Source of the DNA: Corynebacterium bovis DSM 20582 = CIP 54.80
GTDB lineage: Bacteria; Actinomycetota; Actinomycetes; Mycobacteriales; Mycobacteriaceae
Length of the DNA stretch: 64,000 nt
NCBI RefSeq assembly: GCF_030408615.1
Contig: NZ_CP047187.1
Coordinates: forward strand, 2,294,001-2,358,000
Direction of reading: 5' to 3'
The notes beneath the pieces are model-generated. The model saw nothing but the letters and a program-made list of their open reading frames with translations, was not told where the DNA came from and ran no database searches. Of this stretch, positions 10,115-18,840 are shown in pieces. The stretch's first letter is position 1. Every line of letters starts with the position of its first letter. A program made the translations under genes and the position numbers.

Positions 10115-10162
10115 CGCGCGTCGTCGTTCCCCTCTCCCCTCCGACCTGGCACCATAGGAACA

Positions 10163-11410
10163 ATGAACTCCTCTCCTCTCCGACCGCACCAGCTGCGCAC
10201 CCTCGACCAGTCGCGGAAGCTGCAGAACGTCCTCTACGAGATCCGCGGCCCGGTGAACGCCGAGGCGGAGCGGATGGAGGCGGACGGCCACCGGATCCTC
10301 AAGCTCAACACCGGCAACCCGGCCGTGTTCGGCTTCGAGGCCCCGGACGTCATCATGCGGGACATAATCGCCGCGCTGCCGACGGCGCAGGGCTACTCCA
10401 CGTCGAAGGGGATCGCCTCCGCCCGGCGCGCGGTCGTCACCCGCTACGAGCTCGTCCCGGACTTCCCGTCCTTCGACATCGAGGACGTCTACCTCGGCAA
10501 CGGGGTCTCCGAGCTCATCACCATGACGACGCAGGCGCTCCTCGACGACGGCGACGAGGTCCTCATCCCCGCGCCGGACTACCCGCTGTGGACGGCGGCG
10601 ACGTCCCTCGCGGGCGGCCGGCCGGTGCACTACCTCTGCGACGAGGAGGACGACTGGAACCCGTCGATCGAGGACATCGAGGCGAAGATCACCGAGCGCA
10701 CGAAGGCGATCGTCGTCATCAACCCGAACAACCCCACCGGCGCGGTGTACCCGCGCGAGATCCTCCAGCGGATCGTCGACATCGCCCGGGAGCACTCGCT
10801 GCTCATCCTCGCCGACGAGATCTACGACAAGATCCTGTACGACGGCGCCACCCACATCAACATCGCCGGCATGTGCCCTGACCTGCTGTGCATCACCTTC
10901 AACGGGCTGTCGAAGGCGTACCGGGTCGCCGGGTACCGGGCGGGGTGGATGGTCATCACCGGCCCGAAGGCCCACGCCCGCGGGTTCATCGAGGGGATCA
11001 CGCTCCTCGCGTCGACGCGCCTGTGCCCGAACGTGCCGGCCCAGCACGGCATCCAGGTGGCCCTCGGCGGAAGGCAGTCCATCGACGACCTCGTCCTCCC
11101 CGGCGGCCGGCTGCTCGAACAGCGCACCGTGGCCTACGAGAAGCTCAACGAGATCCCGGGCCTGAGCTGCGTCAAGCCGATGGGCGCGCTGTACTGCTTC
11201 CCGCGCATCGACCCGGACGTCCACGAGATCCACGACGACGAGAAGTTCATGTTCGACCTCCTCCGCGCGGAGAAGATCCACCTCGTGCAGGGCACGGGGT
11301 TCAACTGGCCGACGCCGGACCACTTCCGCGTCGTCACCCTGCCGTGGGCCCGCGAGCTCTCTGATGCGATCGAGCGACTCGGCAACTTCCTGGCGAGCTA
11401 CAAGCAGTAG
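10163..11410 (+). CDS. alaT: Alanine/aspartate-type aminotransferase (PLP, class I)
   Basis: This 415-residue fold-type I aminotransferase closely resembles AlaA/AlaT (annotated aspC, Rv0337c, in M. tuberculosis), which converts pyruvate and glutamate to alanine and 2-oxoglutarate. Visible features are KLQNVLYEIRGPVNAEAERMEADGHRILKLNTGNPA at the N-terminus, the NPNNPTGAVY motif, the PLP lysine at residue 251 in GLSKAYRVAGYRAGW, and an Arg near the C-terminus in HFRVVTLPWA. TAGGAAC lies before the ATG. Its position after the Fe-S oxidoreductase matches mycobacterial order. Confidence 0.93.
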   Translation: MNSSPLRPHQLRTLDQSRKLQNVLYEIRGPVNAEAERMEADGHRILKLNTGNPAVFGFEAPDVIMRDIIAALPTAQGYSTSKGIASARRAVVTRYELVPDFPSFDIEDVYLGNGVSELITMTTQALLDDGDEVLIPAPDYPLWTAATSLAGGRPVHYLCDEEDDWNPSIEDIEAKITERTKAIVVINPNNPTGAVYPREILQRIVDIAREHSLLILADEIYDKILYDGATHINIAGMCPDLLCITFNGLSKAYRVAGYRAGWMVITGPKAHARGFIEGITLLASTRLCPNVPAQHGIQVALGGRQSIDDLVLPGGRLLEQRTVAYEKLNEIPGLSCVKPMGALYCFPRIDPDVHEIHDDEKFMFDLLRAEKIHLVQGTGFNWPTPDHFRVVTLPWARELSDAIERLGNFLASYKQ

Positions 11411-11487
11411 GCTGACCCCCGCACGGTCCCCCGCCGTCGCCCGCTGGTCGCGCCGGCGGGCGCCCCTCCAGCGAAAGGCCAGCCGAC

Positions 11488-13017
11488 GTGGGAAGACATC
11501 ATGCCCCGGATCCGCTGAAGAACGTCACGCACGCCCACGGCCACGGGCACAGCCACGGCTTCGGGCCCGCCGGGTCACACGGTGACGCCGCCGGCGGGCA
11601 CAGTCATGACAGTCGGGACGGCGGCGGCGCGCACGGTCACGCGCACGGCGCCGCCGACGCCGCCGGGGACGGCCGCGGGGGCCGCCTCCGGTTCCGCCGC
11701 GCCGACTGGACCCCGGCGCGCACGGCCCTCGCGCTGCTGCTCCTCGTCGGGGCGGTCGTCACGGCCGTGGCGATGGTCCTCCAGTGGCCGGACCACGACG
11801 CCCCCGCGACGAGCTCCGACTTCCACCAGACGTCCGAACTGGGCCACAGCCTGTCCGAGGGCACCGTCGCCCTCCGCACGACCGGCGGCTGCCACTCCCC
11901 GTCCGTCGGCCGGGTCTTCGACTCCGCCCCCGCGACGGACTTCGGGGACGACGCCACGTGTACGCAGATCATCGTCGACCTCACCTCCGGGCCGGACGCG
12001 GGGCACCGCACCCTGCTCATGACCTCGGACGTGCCGGGCGAACCGGACCTGCAGCCCGGTGACGCGATCCGGCTCATCACCTCCGACGCGCAGGACGCCC
12101 CCGGGCAGCGGGCGTACGCGTTCCAGGACTACCAGCGGGACACCCCGGTGTGGCTGTGGGTCGCGGCGACGCTCGTCGGGATCGTCATCGTCGGCGCGTG
12201 GCGGGGCGTCCGCGCGATCATCGGCCTCGCGGTGACGCTCGTGACCGTCGGCGGGTTCCTCATCCCGGCCCTCGCCCGGGGCACCGACCCGGTGCCGCTC
12301 GCGGTGACGTGCTGCGCGGCGGTGCTGTACCTCGTGCTCTACCTCGTCCACGGGATCAGCTGGAAGACGTCCGCGGCGCTCGCCGGGACGCTCATCGCGA
12401 TGCTCCTCGGCGCGGTGCTCGGCGGGTGGGCCGTCGGGTCGAGCCAGCTGCGCGGCCTCGGCGACGAGAACAACCTCCAGGTGCTGCTCTACCTGCCCCA
12501 GGTGGAGATCACGGGGCTCATGCTCGCGGGGTTCACCGTCGGCACGCTCGGCGTGCTCAACGACGTCACGGTCGCGCAGGCGTCGACGATCAACGAGCTC
12601 CACGAGCTCGACCCGACAGCCGGGCCGCTGCGGTTGTTCGCCGCGGCGATGCGGGTCGGCCGGGACCACATCGCGTCGACGCTGTACACGCTCGTGCTCA
12701 CGTACGCGGGGGCGGCCCTGCCGATGCTCGTGCTGCTCAGCGTGTCCGGCCGCCGCCTGGAGCAGATGCTGACCTCGGACGTCATGGCCGGGGAGATCAT
12801 GCGCTCGGCGACGGGCGCCCTCGCCCTTGTGACAGCTGTACCATTGACGACGATCATCGCCGCCGTCACCGTGCGGCGGCGGGCGGCGCGGGGGACGGCC
12901 CCGGACACGCAGGCCGGCCGGGACACCCCGGCCACCGGGTCCAGCCAGGACACCCAGGACACCCCGGCCACCCACCTCACCCCGAACACGCAGGACAAGG
13001 AGGTCCCCACGCGATGA
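11488..13017 (+). CDS. YibE/F-family multi-pass membrane protein with His-rich N-terminus
   Basis: This 509-residue protein starts with a GTG preceded by AAAGG. Residues 10-55 are His/Gly-rich (THAHGHGHSHGFG, HSHD, HGHAHG), which suggests metal binding. One helix follows near residues 75-95, then an extracytoplasmic domain (residues about 100-215) with paired Cys (GGCHSP and DDATCTQ). The C-terminal half has about seven or eight helices with the YibE/F signature region GVLNDVTVAQASTINEL. The transport substrate is unknown. It overlaps the histidine kinase start by 4 bases (ATGA), so the two are translationally coupled. This suggests the membrane protein feeds into, or is controlled with, the two-component system. 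Confidence 0.85.
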   Translation: MGRHHAPDPLKNVTHAHGHGHSHGFGPAGSHGDAAGGHSHDSRDGGGAHGHAHGAADAAGDGRGGRLRFRRADWTPARTALALLLLVGAVVTAVAMVLQWPDHDAPATSSDFHQTSELGHSLSEGTVALRTTGGCHSPSVGRVFDSAPATDFGDDATCTQIIVDLTSGPDAGHRTLLMTSDVPGEPDLQPGDAIRLITSDAQDAPGQRAYAFQDYQRDTPVWLWVAATLVGIVIVGAWRGVRAIIGLAVTLVTVGGFLIPALARGTDPVPLAVTCCAAVLYLVLYLVHGISWKTSAALAGTLIAMLLGAVLGGWAVGSSQLRGLGDENNLQVLLYLPQVEITGLMLAGFTVGTLGVLNDVTVAQASTINELHELDPTAGPLRLFAAAMRVGRDHIASTLYTLVLTYAGAALPMLVLLSVSGRRLEQMLTSDVMAGEIMRSATGALALVTAVPLTTIIAAVTVRRRAARGTAPDTQAGRDTPATGSSQDTQDTPATHLTPNTQDKEVPTR

Positions 13018-14270
13018 CACGCCGGTCACAGGGGGTGCAGGAGCCGCAGGGGTCACCGGAGTCCCCGCGCCCGGACCGGTTCTGGTGGGAGCGCTGCGAC
13101 GCGTGGACCCCGTGCGCGCGGCTCCGCGAGGTCGTCGGGCGGATCCCGCCGGGCGCGGTGGAGACGGTCATCGCCACCGCGTTCGTCGCCCTCGACGTGT
13201 GGCACGCGGTCCGCCCGGACGCGGCCCCGGTGTTCTTCTCCGCGGCGCTCATCGTCGCGATCGCGTTCACCCCGCGCCTGCCGCGCATCATGACCGTCCT
13301 GTTCCTCGTGACGTTCGTGACCTACGTCGTGACGACGGTGCACTTCCAGATGCTCATGTTCCTCCCGATGCTGCTCATCGAGCTGCTCGCGTCGCGGGGG
13401 CGGTTCGTCCTCACCGCCGTCGTCGTGCCGGTCATCGCGGTGTTCACCTTCTACGACGTCAGTGACGCGGAGGGGTTCGTCGTCGAACCCACCGCGATCA
13501 TCGTGTGGATCGTCGTGACGACGCTGGCGCTCGTCACCGGGCGCGTGCGGTGGGGTATCCGCGCCCAGCGCACCCAGCTCACCCGGGAGCGGGAGGTGGA
13601 CCTGCGCAGCCAGCGGCTCGCGATCGCCTCCGACCTCCACGACTCCGTGGCGAAGTCGCTGACCTCGATCGTCATGCGGGCCGAGGCGCTCGCGCTCAAC
13701 CCGTCGACGGACCCGGGGACCGCCGGTGAGCTGCGGAAGATCTCGGAGGCGGGCCGCCGGTCGATGGAGGAGCTGCGGGCGATGCTGTCCCTGCTCAGCC
13801 AGAGTGACCGCGCGCGGGTGCAGCGGAGGGTGACGACGCCGGGTCTCATGGAGACACTCACCGCGATCACGGTCGAGCTCGAGGGGGCGGGGCTCGACGT
13901 CGACTCCACGGTGCGCGGCGTCGAGACCCTCGACCACGACTTCAGCTCCGAGGCGTTGCAGATGGCGAACAAGATCCTCGTCGAGGCGGCGACGAACGCC
14001 GCGAAGTACACCCCGCGCCACGGGGTCGTGTCCCTGCGCGCCGAGCGGCGCGACGGCGGGCCGGGCGCCGGGGGCGCGGGGGAGGTCGTCATCACGATGA
14101 CGAACCCGATCGACCGGGGCGTGAAGAAGCGCTACATGACGAGCGGCCTCGGGCTGCCGGCGATGACGTCCCGGGCGAAGACGGTGGGGGCGACGGTGAC
14201 GACGTCCCAGCACAAGGGCCAGTGGACGACCACCCTCCGCCTCCCCCGTGTGACGAATCCCACACCGTGA
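13014..14270 (+). CDS. Two-component sensor histidine kinase (NarL/HisKA_3 class)
   Basis: This 418-residue kinase has about five or six hydrophobic helices in residues 45-180. A dimerisation/phosphoacceptor segment follows, with H209 in IASDLHDSVAKSLTSIVMRAEAL. The HATPase domain has an N-box (ILVEAATNAAKY) and a glycine box (SGLGLPAMTSRAK). The sensor portion has almost no extracytoplasmic domain, as in membrane-sensing or small-ligand kinases. The start overlaps the YibE/F stop. The response regulator follows at 14702 and the intervening space encodes a secreted peptide. HrrS/ChrS-like haem sensors are related in architecture, but equivalence was not established. Confidence 0.92.
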   Translation: MTRRSQGVQEPQGSPESPRPDRFWWERCDAWTPCARLREVVGRIPPGAVETVIATAFVALDVWHAVRPDAAPVFFSAALIVAIAFTPRLPRIMTVLFLVTFVTYVVTTVHFQMLMFLPMLLIELLASRGRFVLTAVVVPVIAVFTFYDVSDAEGFVVEPTAIIVWIVVTTLALVTGRVRWGIRAQRTQLTREREVDLRSQRLAIASDLHDSVAKSLTSIVMRAEALALNPSTDPGTAGELRKISEAGRRSMEELRAMLSLLSQSDRARVQRRVTTPGLMETLTAITVELEGAGLDVDSTVRGVETLDHDFSSEALQMANKILVEAATNAAKYTPRHGVVSLRAERRDGGPGAGGAGEVVITMTNPIDRGVKKRYMTSGLGLPAMTSRAKTVGATVTTSQHKGQWTTTLRLPRVTNPTP

Positions 14271-14309
14271 GAAACATGTGGAAGAAGCATATTGTGTGCG
14301 TGTTACTCA

Positions 14310-14348
14310 GCCCCTCCCGTTGCAGGCCACGAGGGGCGTGACTACTAT
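14310..14348 (+). promoter_or_regulatory. Strong promoter with inverted repeat before the secreted peptide gene
   Basis: TTGCAG (14320-14325) and TACTAT (14343-14348) are exactly 17 bases apart, one of the best SigA matches in the window. The arms GCCCCTC (14310-14316) and GAGGGGC (14331-14337) form a perfect 7-bp inverted repeat straddling the -35. This is a candidate operator, possibly for the adjacent response regulator, or a terminator stem for the kinase gene. Confidence 0.6.
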
Positions 14349-14416
14349 CGCGTTGAGCTCGCAATAACCCTGCGGGATCCACACCCTCGCCACACGAGAG
14401 AAAGTCTGGAACCACC

Positions 14417-14599
14417 ATGAAGAAGCTCACGCTCTCCGTCAGCGCACTCGTGACCGGGGCGACCCTCATGGGCCTCGGCACGCCGGCCGCCACCGCGGCC
14501 CCCTCCGCGCAGCGGGTCCCGACCGTGTCCAGCTACGGCTACCCGGGGGAGATCCTCAGCTGCCGCGCGCACCCGTCGAACTTCTACTGCGCCCGCTGA
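14417..14599 (+). CDS. Small secreted two-cysteine peptide between kinase and regulator
   Basis: This 60-residue peptide was not recognised. Residues 1-28 are a textbook signal peptide (MKKLTLSVSALVTGATLMGLG, then TPAATAA). The predicted mature form is about 32 residues, PSAQRVPTVSSYGYPGE followed by ILSCRAHPSNFYCAR, with two Cys eight residues apart that could form a disulfide loop. A strong dedicated promoter precedes it. The position between histidine kinase and response regulator suggests a role in signalling (ligand, antagonist or strongly regulated target), which is inference. It could instead be an unrelated secreted peptide. Its small size makes it easy to miss in annotation. Confidence 0.7.
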   Translation: MKKLTLSVSALVTGATLMGLGTPAATAAPSAQRVPTVSSYGYPGEILSCRAHPSNFYCAR

Positions 14600-14701
14600 C
14601 CTGCCGCGCGGACGGACCTCCCGGGCGGCGGACCGCCGCGCGCCCGTCGTGTCACCGCTCCCCCGCCGACCGCACCCCAACCCCCCGAGAAGCCATGGTC
14701 T

Positions 14702-15376
14702 ATGCCTAACGCACACCCCATCCGCGTGATCGTCGTCGACGACGACCCGCTGGTCCGCTCGTCCCTGCGTCTCTACTTCTCGTCCGACGAGGACATCGTC
14801 GTCGTCGGCGAGGCGGCGAACGGGTCAGAGGCCGTCGACCTCATCGAACGTCACCTCGTCGACGTCGTCATGGCGGACATCCACATGCCGGAGATGGACG
14901 GACTCACGCTGCTCGACCGCGTGCGCGCACGCTCCAACCCGCCGGTGTTCATCGGGATGACCGCCCTCGACTCCGACGAGACGATGCTCCACATCCTCTC
15001 CCACGGGGGACACGGCTACGTGCTCAAGAGCTCGGAGCCGCAGTTTCTCATCCAGGCCGTCAAGGACGCCTACAAGGGCGGGACGACGGTCTCCCCCCAG
15101 CCCGCGTCCCGGCTCATGCAGCACCTCCCGCAGAACCGCGGGTCGGTCGACGTCAAGAAGGTCGACCTCAACGAGACCGAGGAACTCGTCCTCTCGCTGC
15201 TGTGCGAGGGGCTGTCCAACTCCGACATCTCCAAGCGCTCCGGGTTCTCCGAGGCGACGGTGAAGAAGTACGTCTCCTCGCTCTTCGAGCGTTTCAACGC
15301 GACCTCCCGGCTGAGCCTCGCCGTCAACGCGCTCAACAGCGGGTTCACGCCGCGTCCCGACGCCGGCGACGCCTGA
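14702..15376 (+). CDS. Response regulator, receiver plus LuxR-type HTH
   Basis: This 224-residue regulator has a receiver domain with the acidic pocket VVDDDP, phosphoacceptor D59 in VVMADIHMPEMDG, and lysine in YVLKSSE. It ends in a NarL/LuxR HTH (NETEELVLSLLCEGLSNSDISKRSGFSEATVKKYVSSLFERF). GAGAAG lies before the ATG. It is the natural partner of the upstream kinase. It may be read from the peptide promoter, since no terminator-like hairpin with a U-tract is seen in the 102 bases between peptide and regulator. Confidence 0.92.
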   Translation: MPNAHPIRVIVVDDDPLVRSSLRLYFSSDEDIVVVGEAANGSEAVDLIERHLVDVVMADIHMPEMDGLTLLDRVRARSNPPVFIGMTALDSDETMLHILSHGGHGYVLKSSEPQFLIQAVKDAYKGGTTVSPQPASRLMQHLPQNRGSVDVKKVDLNETEELVLSLLCEGLSNSDISKRSGFSEATVKKYVSSLFERFNATSRLSLAVNALNSGFTPRPDAGDA

Positions 15377-15931
15377 CTCCCGGCGCCTGAGTCCCGGTGC
15401 CTGACTCCTGACGCCTGAGTCCCGGTGCCTCCGCGGCGCCGACTGACCCCGGCTGACGTCCCCCGACCCCCCGCCCGACGCAGCGGCGGCGTCGGGTGCC
15501 CACGCGTGTCCGTCGACCCCCCGGAACCGGGAGAGAACAGGACGGGACTGAGACGGGAACGGCGCGGCACCCGGGGCGGAGGTCCCACCCGGAGGAACCA
15601 CACAGGGGAACACTCTCCACCACCCCCGCCACACATCGGGGGATTCCGGCTGCCGCACCACAGCACACCCACACAGTGTGCGTCAGTGCCCGTCACCACC
15701 CCGGGGTCTCACCCCGGGGTCTGCGAGGAGCGGTCCGCTGTCCGCAGGACCGTGCTCCATGATGCCAACGCGCCCCGGGGTCGCCAATACTCTTTCGGTT
15801 CCTGTTGCCAACAGAGCCGTAGACCTTCGTCTACCGGGGCATCGCCGCAGGGTGCGCGGCGTGTCGCGCGGGCGCGGGCGTGCCGCACGGACGTGCGTCG
15901 TCGCCGTCCGGCCGTGCCCTCCCGGATCCCC
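15377..15931. other. Convergent intergenic region with short repeats and two adjacent palindromes
   Basis: These 555 bases separate the response regulator from udgA. At 15377-15430 short units of CGCCTGAGTCCCGGTGCCT recur. Around 15700-15720 CACCCCGGGGTCT is duplicated. At 15802-15814 there is the palindrome CTGTTG-C-CAACAG, and at 15819-15834 the palindrome GTAGAC-CTTC-GTCTAC. The stretch 15785-15835 is much less GC-rich than its surroundings. No convincing gene was found; a small RNA is possible. Confidence 0.5.
15819..15834. promoter_or_regulatory. GTAGAC-N4-GTCTAC palindrome, site 1
   Basis: GTAGACCTTCGTCTAC is a perfect 6-bp dyad. Its reverse complement differs by one base from the palindrome at 28485-28500. 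It resembles, with a spacer two bases shorter, the TAGAC-N6-GTCTA operator of corynebacterial McbR. It lies between convergent genes, so it may serve an unannotated transcript or act as a small hairpin. Confidence 0.4.
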
Positions 15932-17482
15932 TCAGTGCGCGGCGTGCCGCGCGGGCGCGGGCGTGCGGGTCTTCGCCGTCCGGCCGCGCCCGAGGGCCTG
16001 GTACTCCCACCCGGCGGCGGTCCACGCCTCGGCGTCGAGGCAGTTCCGGCCGTCGAGCATGACGGGCGCATCCCACGTGTCTCCCGCAGCCGCCCCCGCA
16101 GCCGCGCCCTGACCCCCACCCGGGGCCGCCCCCGGAGCCCCGTCCCCGCCGGTGGCCTCCCCCCGCACGCAGCGCAGCGCCCACGCCGGGTCGAGCCGGC
16201 GGAACTCCCGCCACTCCGTCGCGAGGACGACGACCTCCGCGCCGGCGAGCGCCTCCTCGACGCCGCTGGCGTAGCCGAGCGTCGGGAACAGCTGCCGCGC
16301 GTTGTCCATCGCCTGCGGGTCGTACACCGTGACCTGCGCCCCCGCGAGGGACAGCGCGCCGGCGACGTTGAGCGCCGGGGAGTCGCGGACGTCGTCGCTC
16401 TCCGGCTTGAACGCCGCGCCGAGGACGGTGATGTTGTGGCCCAGCACCGAGCCCCCGCACGCCTTCCGGCACAGCTGCACCATCTTCTCGCGGCGGCGCA
16501 TGTTGATCGCGTCGACCTCGCGGAGGAACGTCAGCGCCTGGTCGGCCCCGAGTTCGCCCGCGCGGGCCATGAACGCGCGGATGTCCTTCGGCAGGCAGCC
16601 GCCGCCGAAGCCCAGGCCCGCGCCGAGGAACTTCGGCCCGATCCGCTCGTCGAGCCCGATCGCCGCGGCGAGCTGCGTGACGTCCGCGTCCGCGGCCTCG
16701 CACACCTCGCTGACGGCGTTGATGAAGCTGATCTTGGTCGCGAGGAACGCGTTCGCGCTGACCTTCACCAGCTCCGCGGTCGGCAGGTCGGTGACGAGCA
16801 GCGGGGTGCCCTCGGCGAGCGGCTGCGCGTAGACCTCGCGGGCGACGCGTTCCGCCCGGCCGCCGGGCCGGTCCGTGCCGAGGACGATCCGGTCGGGGTG
16901 CATCGTGTCCTCGACGGCCTTTCCCTCGCGGAGGAACTCCGGGTTCCAGCAGATCTCGAGGGCGTCCCCGGCGCGCTCCCGGAGGGCGTGGGCGGTGCCG
17001 ACGGGCACGGTGGACTTCCCGAGGACGAGGTGCACCGGGCCCGCACCGTCCGTGCCGTCCGCACCGTCTGCGCCGTCGGAGGCACCGTCAAGGGTGCCGA
17101 CGGGCCCGTCGCCGTCACCGGTCGCGGTCCCCGGGCCCACCCCGGCCTCGACGAGCCCGGTGAGGGTGTCGACGACCGCCTCCACGTACCGCGTGTCCGC
17201 CCGGTAGGACCCCTTGCGCTGCGGCGTCCCGACGCCGATGAAGTGCACGGTCGCGTGGCGCACGGCCTCGGAGGGGTCCGTCGTGAACCGCAGCCGACCC
17301 TCCCGCAGCCCCCGGGCGAGGATCTCCTCCAGACCGGGTTCGTAGAACGGCACCGTCCCCGCGTTGAGCATCTCCACCTTCCGGGCGTCGACGTCGACGC
17401 CGAGGACGTCGTGGCCGAGTTCGGCCATGCAGGCGGCGTGGGTCGCGCCGAGGTACCCCGTCCCGAACACAGTCATCTTCAT
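15932..17482 (-). CDS. udgA: UDP-glucose 6-dehydrogenase with low-complexity insertions
   Basis: This 516-residue enzyme oxidises UDP-glucose to UDP-glucuronate with two NAD+. The Rossmann start is MTVFGTGYLGATHAACMAELGHDVLGVDVD, and the catalytic Cys296 lies in LGFGGGCLPKDI. The C-terminal UDP-binding domain is followed by a short tail. Family members are about 440 residues; the excess comes from two Gly/Ala/Asp-rich insertions (about residues 115-150 and 435-462), each placed between conserved blocks. In M. tuberculosis udgA lies next to dcd, as it nearly does here. UDP-glucuronate would feed cell-envelope glycans. Confidence 0.93.
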   Translation of the reverse strand: MKMTVFGTGYLGATHAACMAELGHDVLGVDVDARKVEMLNAGTVPFYEPGLEEILARGLREGRLRFTTDPSEAVRHATVHFIGVGTPQRKGSYRADTRYVEAVVDTLTGLVEAGVGPGTATGDGDGPVGTLDGASDGADGADGTDGAGPVHLVLGKSTVPVGTAHALRERAGDALEICWNPEFLREGKAVEDTMHPDRIVLGTDRPGGRAERVAREVYAQPLAEGTPLLVTDLPTAELVKVSANAFLATKISFINAVSEVCEAADADVTQLAAAIGLDERIGPKFLGAGLGFGGGCLPKDIRAFMARAGELGADQALTFLREVDAINMRRREKMVQLCRKACGGSVLGHNITVLGAAFKPESDDVRDSPALNVAGALSLAGAQVTVYDPQAMDNARQLFPTLGYASGVEEALAGAEVVVLATEWREFRRLDPAWALRCVRGEATGGDGAPGAAPGGGQGAAAGAAAGDTWDAPVMLDGRNCLDAEAWTAAGWEYQALGRGRTAKTRTPAPARHAAH

Positions 17483-17552
17483 ACCGGGAAGTGGTACCAG
17501 CCCGAGGTGAACCGCCGGTGACCGCGCCGTGTCCCCGCGGTGACACCCCCGG

Positions 17553-18671
17553 TCACGCGCCGATGAGCCCCTTGCGCACGAGCCAGTCCCGCGCGATCGT
17601 CTCCGGCTCCGCCTTCTCCTCCCCCGAGCTGCGGCGGTTCATGTCCAGCAGGTCCTTCGTCGTGAGGGCGAACTGGACGTCCCGCAGCCTGTCACGGGCG
17701 TGCTGCGGCAGCCGGTCGCGCCGCATGACCGGCAGGACGTTCTGCGGGAGGATGAGGTTCTTCGGGTCCGCGAGGGTCACCGTGTCCACCGCGTGGCCCG
17801 TGCGGTCGGTGACGGGGGACGTCGTGTACACGTCCGCGACCTCGACGGTGCCGTCGGTGAGGGCGGTGACGGTCAGCGGTCCGCCCCCGTCGGACACGGG
17901 GGTGACGGACAGCCGGTCGCGGTCGACGCCGTACACCGAGGCGATGCCGTCGGGCCCGTAGGGGCGCGTCGCGAGCTCGGGGTTGCCGGCGATCCGCACC
18001 CGGTCGAGGCCCGCGAGATCGGACAGGGTCTTGAGGTGGTGCTCCTGCGCGACGGAGCGGAGGACCCGGTAGGCGTCCTTCGACTCCGCCCGCGCGGGGT
18101 CGCCGGTCTCCAGGGAGTCGGGGAGCACCCGGTCGAGGACCCGGTCGACGGCCCGGCCGTCCGCCCCCGGGCCGAGTTGCCGCAGCTCCCGCTCGTCGTC
18201 CGCGGCGTAGTACTGGGCGAGGTTGCCGGAGTACTCGGGCACGACGTCGATGTCCCCGGCCTGCAGCGCGGACAGGTACACGTCGCGGGAGCCGATCCCG
18301 GCGCGGAGGTCGGCGTCGACCCCCGCGTCCCGGAGGGTGAGGACGTAGAGCTGGGCGACGATCTCGCTCTCGGGGAAGTTCGCGGCGCCGACGGTGACGG
18401 TGCCGTCGTCGCCCCCGCCGGTGGCGAGGGGGTCGCCGCCGCACGCGGTGAGGCCGACGGCCGCGACGAGGAGCGCCGCGAGGACGGTGGTCGCGCGGGT
18501 GACGGCGGCGCGCAGCCGGCCGGCCGGGCCGTGCGTGGTGCGGCGGTCGCGGGTGGTGAGGGTGCCGCGGATGGCGCGCGGGTCGAGGGTGGTGCGGCCG
18601 GCGCGCGGGCCGGGGGCGGGGAGGTGCGGGGGGCGGGAGGGGCGTGCGGCCCGGTCCGGGTGGGGGTCCAT
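17553..18671 (-). CDS. Glycine betaine/choline-type ABC substrate-binding lipoprotein
   Basis: The protein is 372 residues from the ATG at 18671 (a GTG at 18743 is also possible). The binding domain begins TVTVGAANFPESEIVAQLY and continues with the OpuC/OsmF-like pattern (AGIGSRDVYLSALQAGDIDVVPEYSGNLAQYY). A lipobox LTAC follows a hydrophobic stretch, but an Arg/Pro-rich leader of about 50 residues precedes it. No ATG, GTG or TTG closer to the hydrophobic core was found, so the long n-region may be real. Last gene of the transporter operon; it captures a compatible solute outside the membrane. Confidence 0.85.
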   Translation of the reverse strand: MDPHPDRAARPSRPPHLPAPGPRAGRTTLDPRAIRGTLTTRDRRTTHGPAGRLRAAVTRATTVLAALLVAAVGLTACGGDPLATGGGDDGTVTVGAANFPESEIVAQLYVLTLRDAGVDADLRAGIGSRDVYLSALQAGDIDVVPEYSGNLAQYYAADDERELRQLGPGADGRAVDRVLDRVLPDSLETGDPARAESKDAYRVLRSVAQEHHLKTLSDLAGLDRVRIAGNPELATRPYGPDGIASVYGVDRDRLSVTPVSDGGGPLTVTALTDGTVEVADVYTTSPVTDRTGHAVDTVTLADPKNLILPQNVLPVMRRDRLPQHARDRLRDVQFALTTKDLLDMNRRSSGEEKAEPETIARDWLVRKGLIGA

Positions 18672-18840
18672 GCGGGGTCCTGAAGGTCGTGTGGGGTGCG
18701 TGGTCTCGTCGGTGCCGGGTCCCGACGCTGCCGTGCCCGTCACGGCACGGTACCGCGTCCAGACGATACGCCGGACGGGCGGTCCGCGGTCACCGATCCG
18801 CGCGTTCCGCGGCGGCGTGCGTCGTCGTCGCCCCCGGACC

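Noticed and set aside
13014-15376. Assignment as the haem-responsive HrrSA or ChrSA system
   Set aside because: Architecture is similar, but receiver and sensor sequences could not be matched confidently and no haem oxygenase or exporter gene is nearby.
15819-15834. McbR operator
   Set aside because: The arms match TAGAC/GTCTA, but the spacer is 4 rather than 6 bases and no methionine or cysteine gene is adjacent, so it is kept only as an unassigned palindrome.
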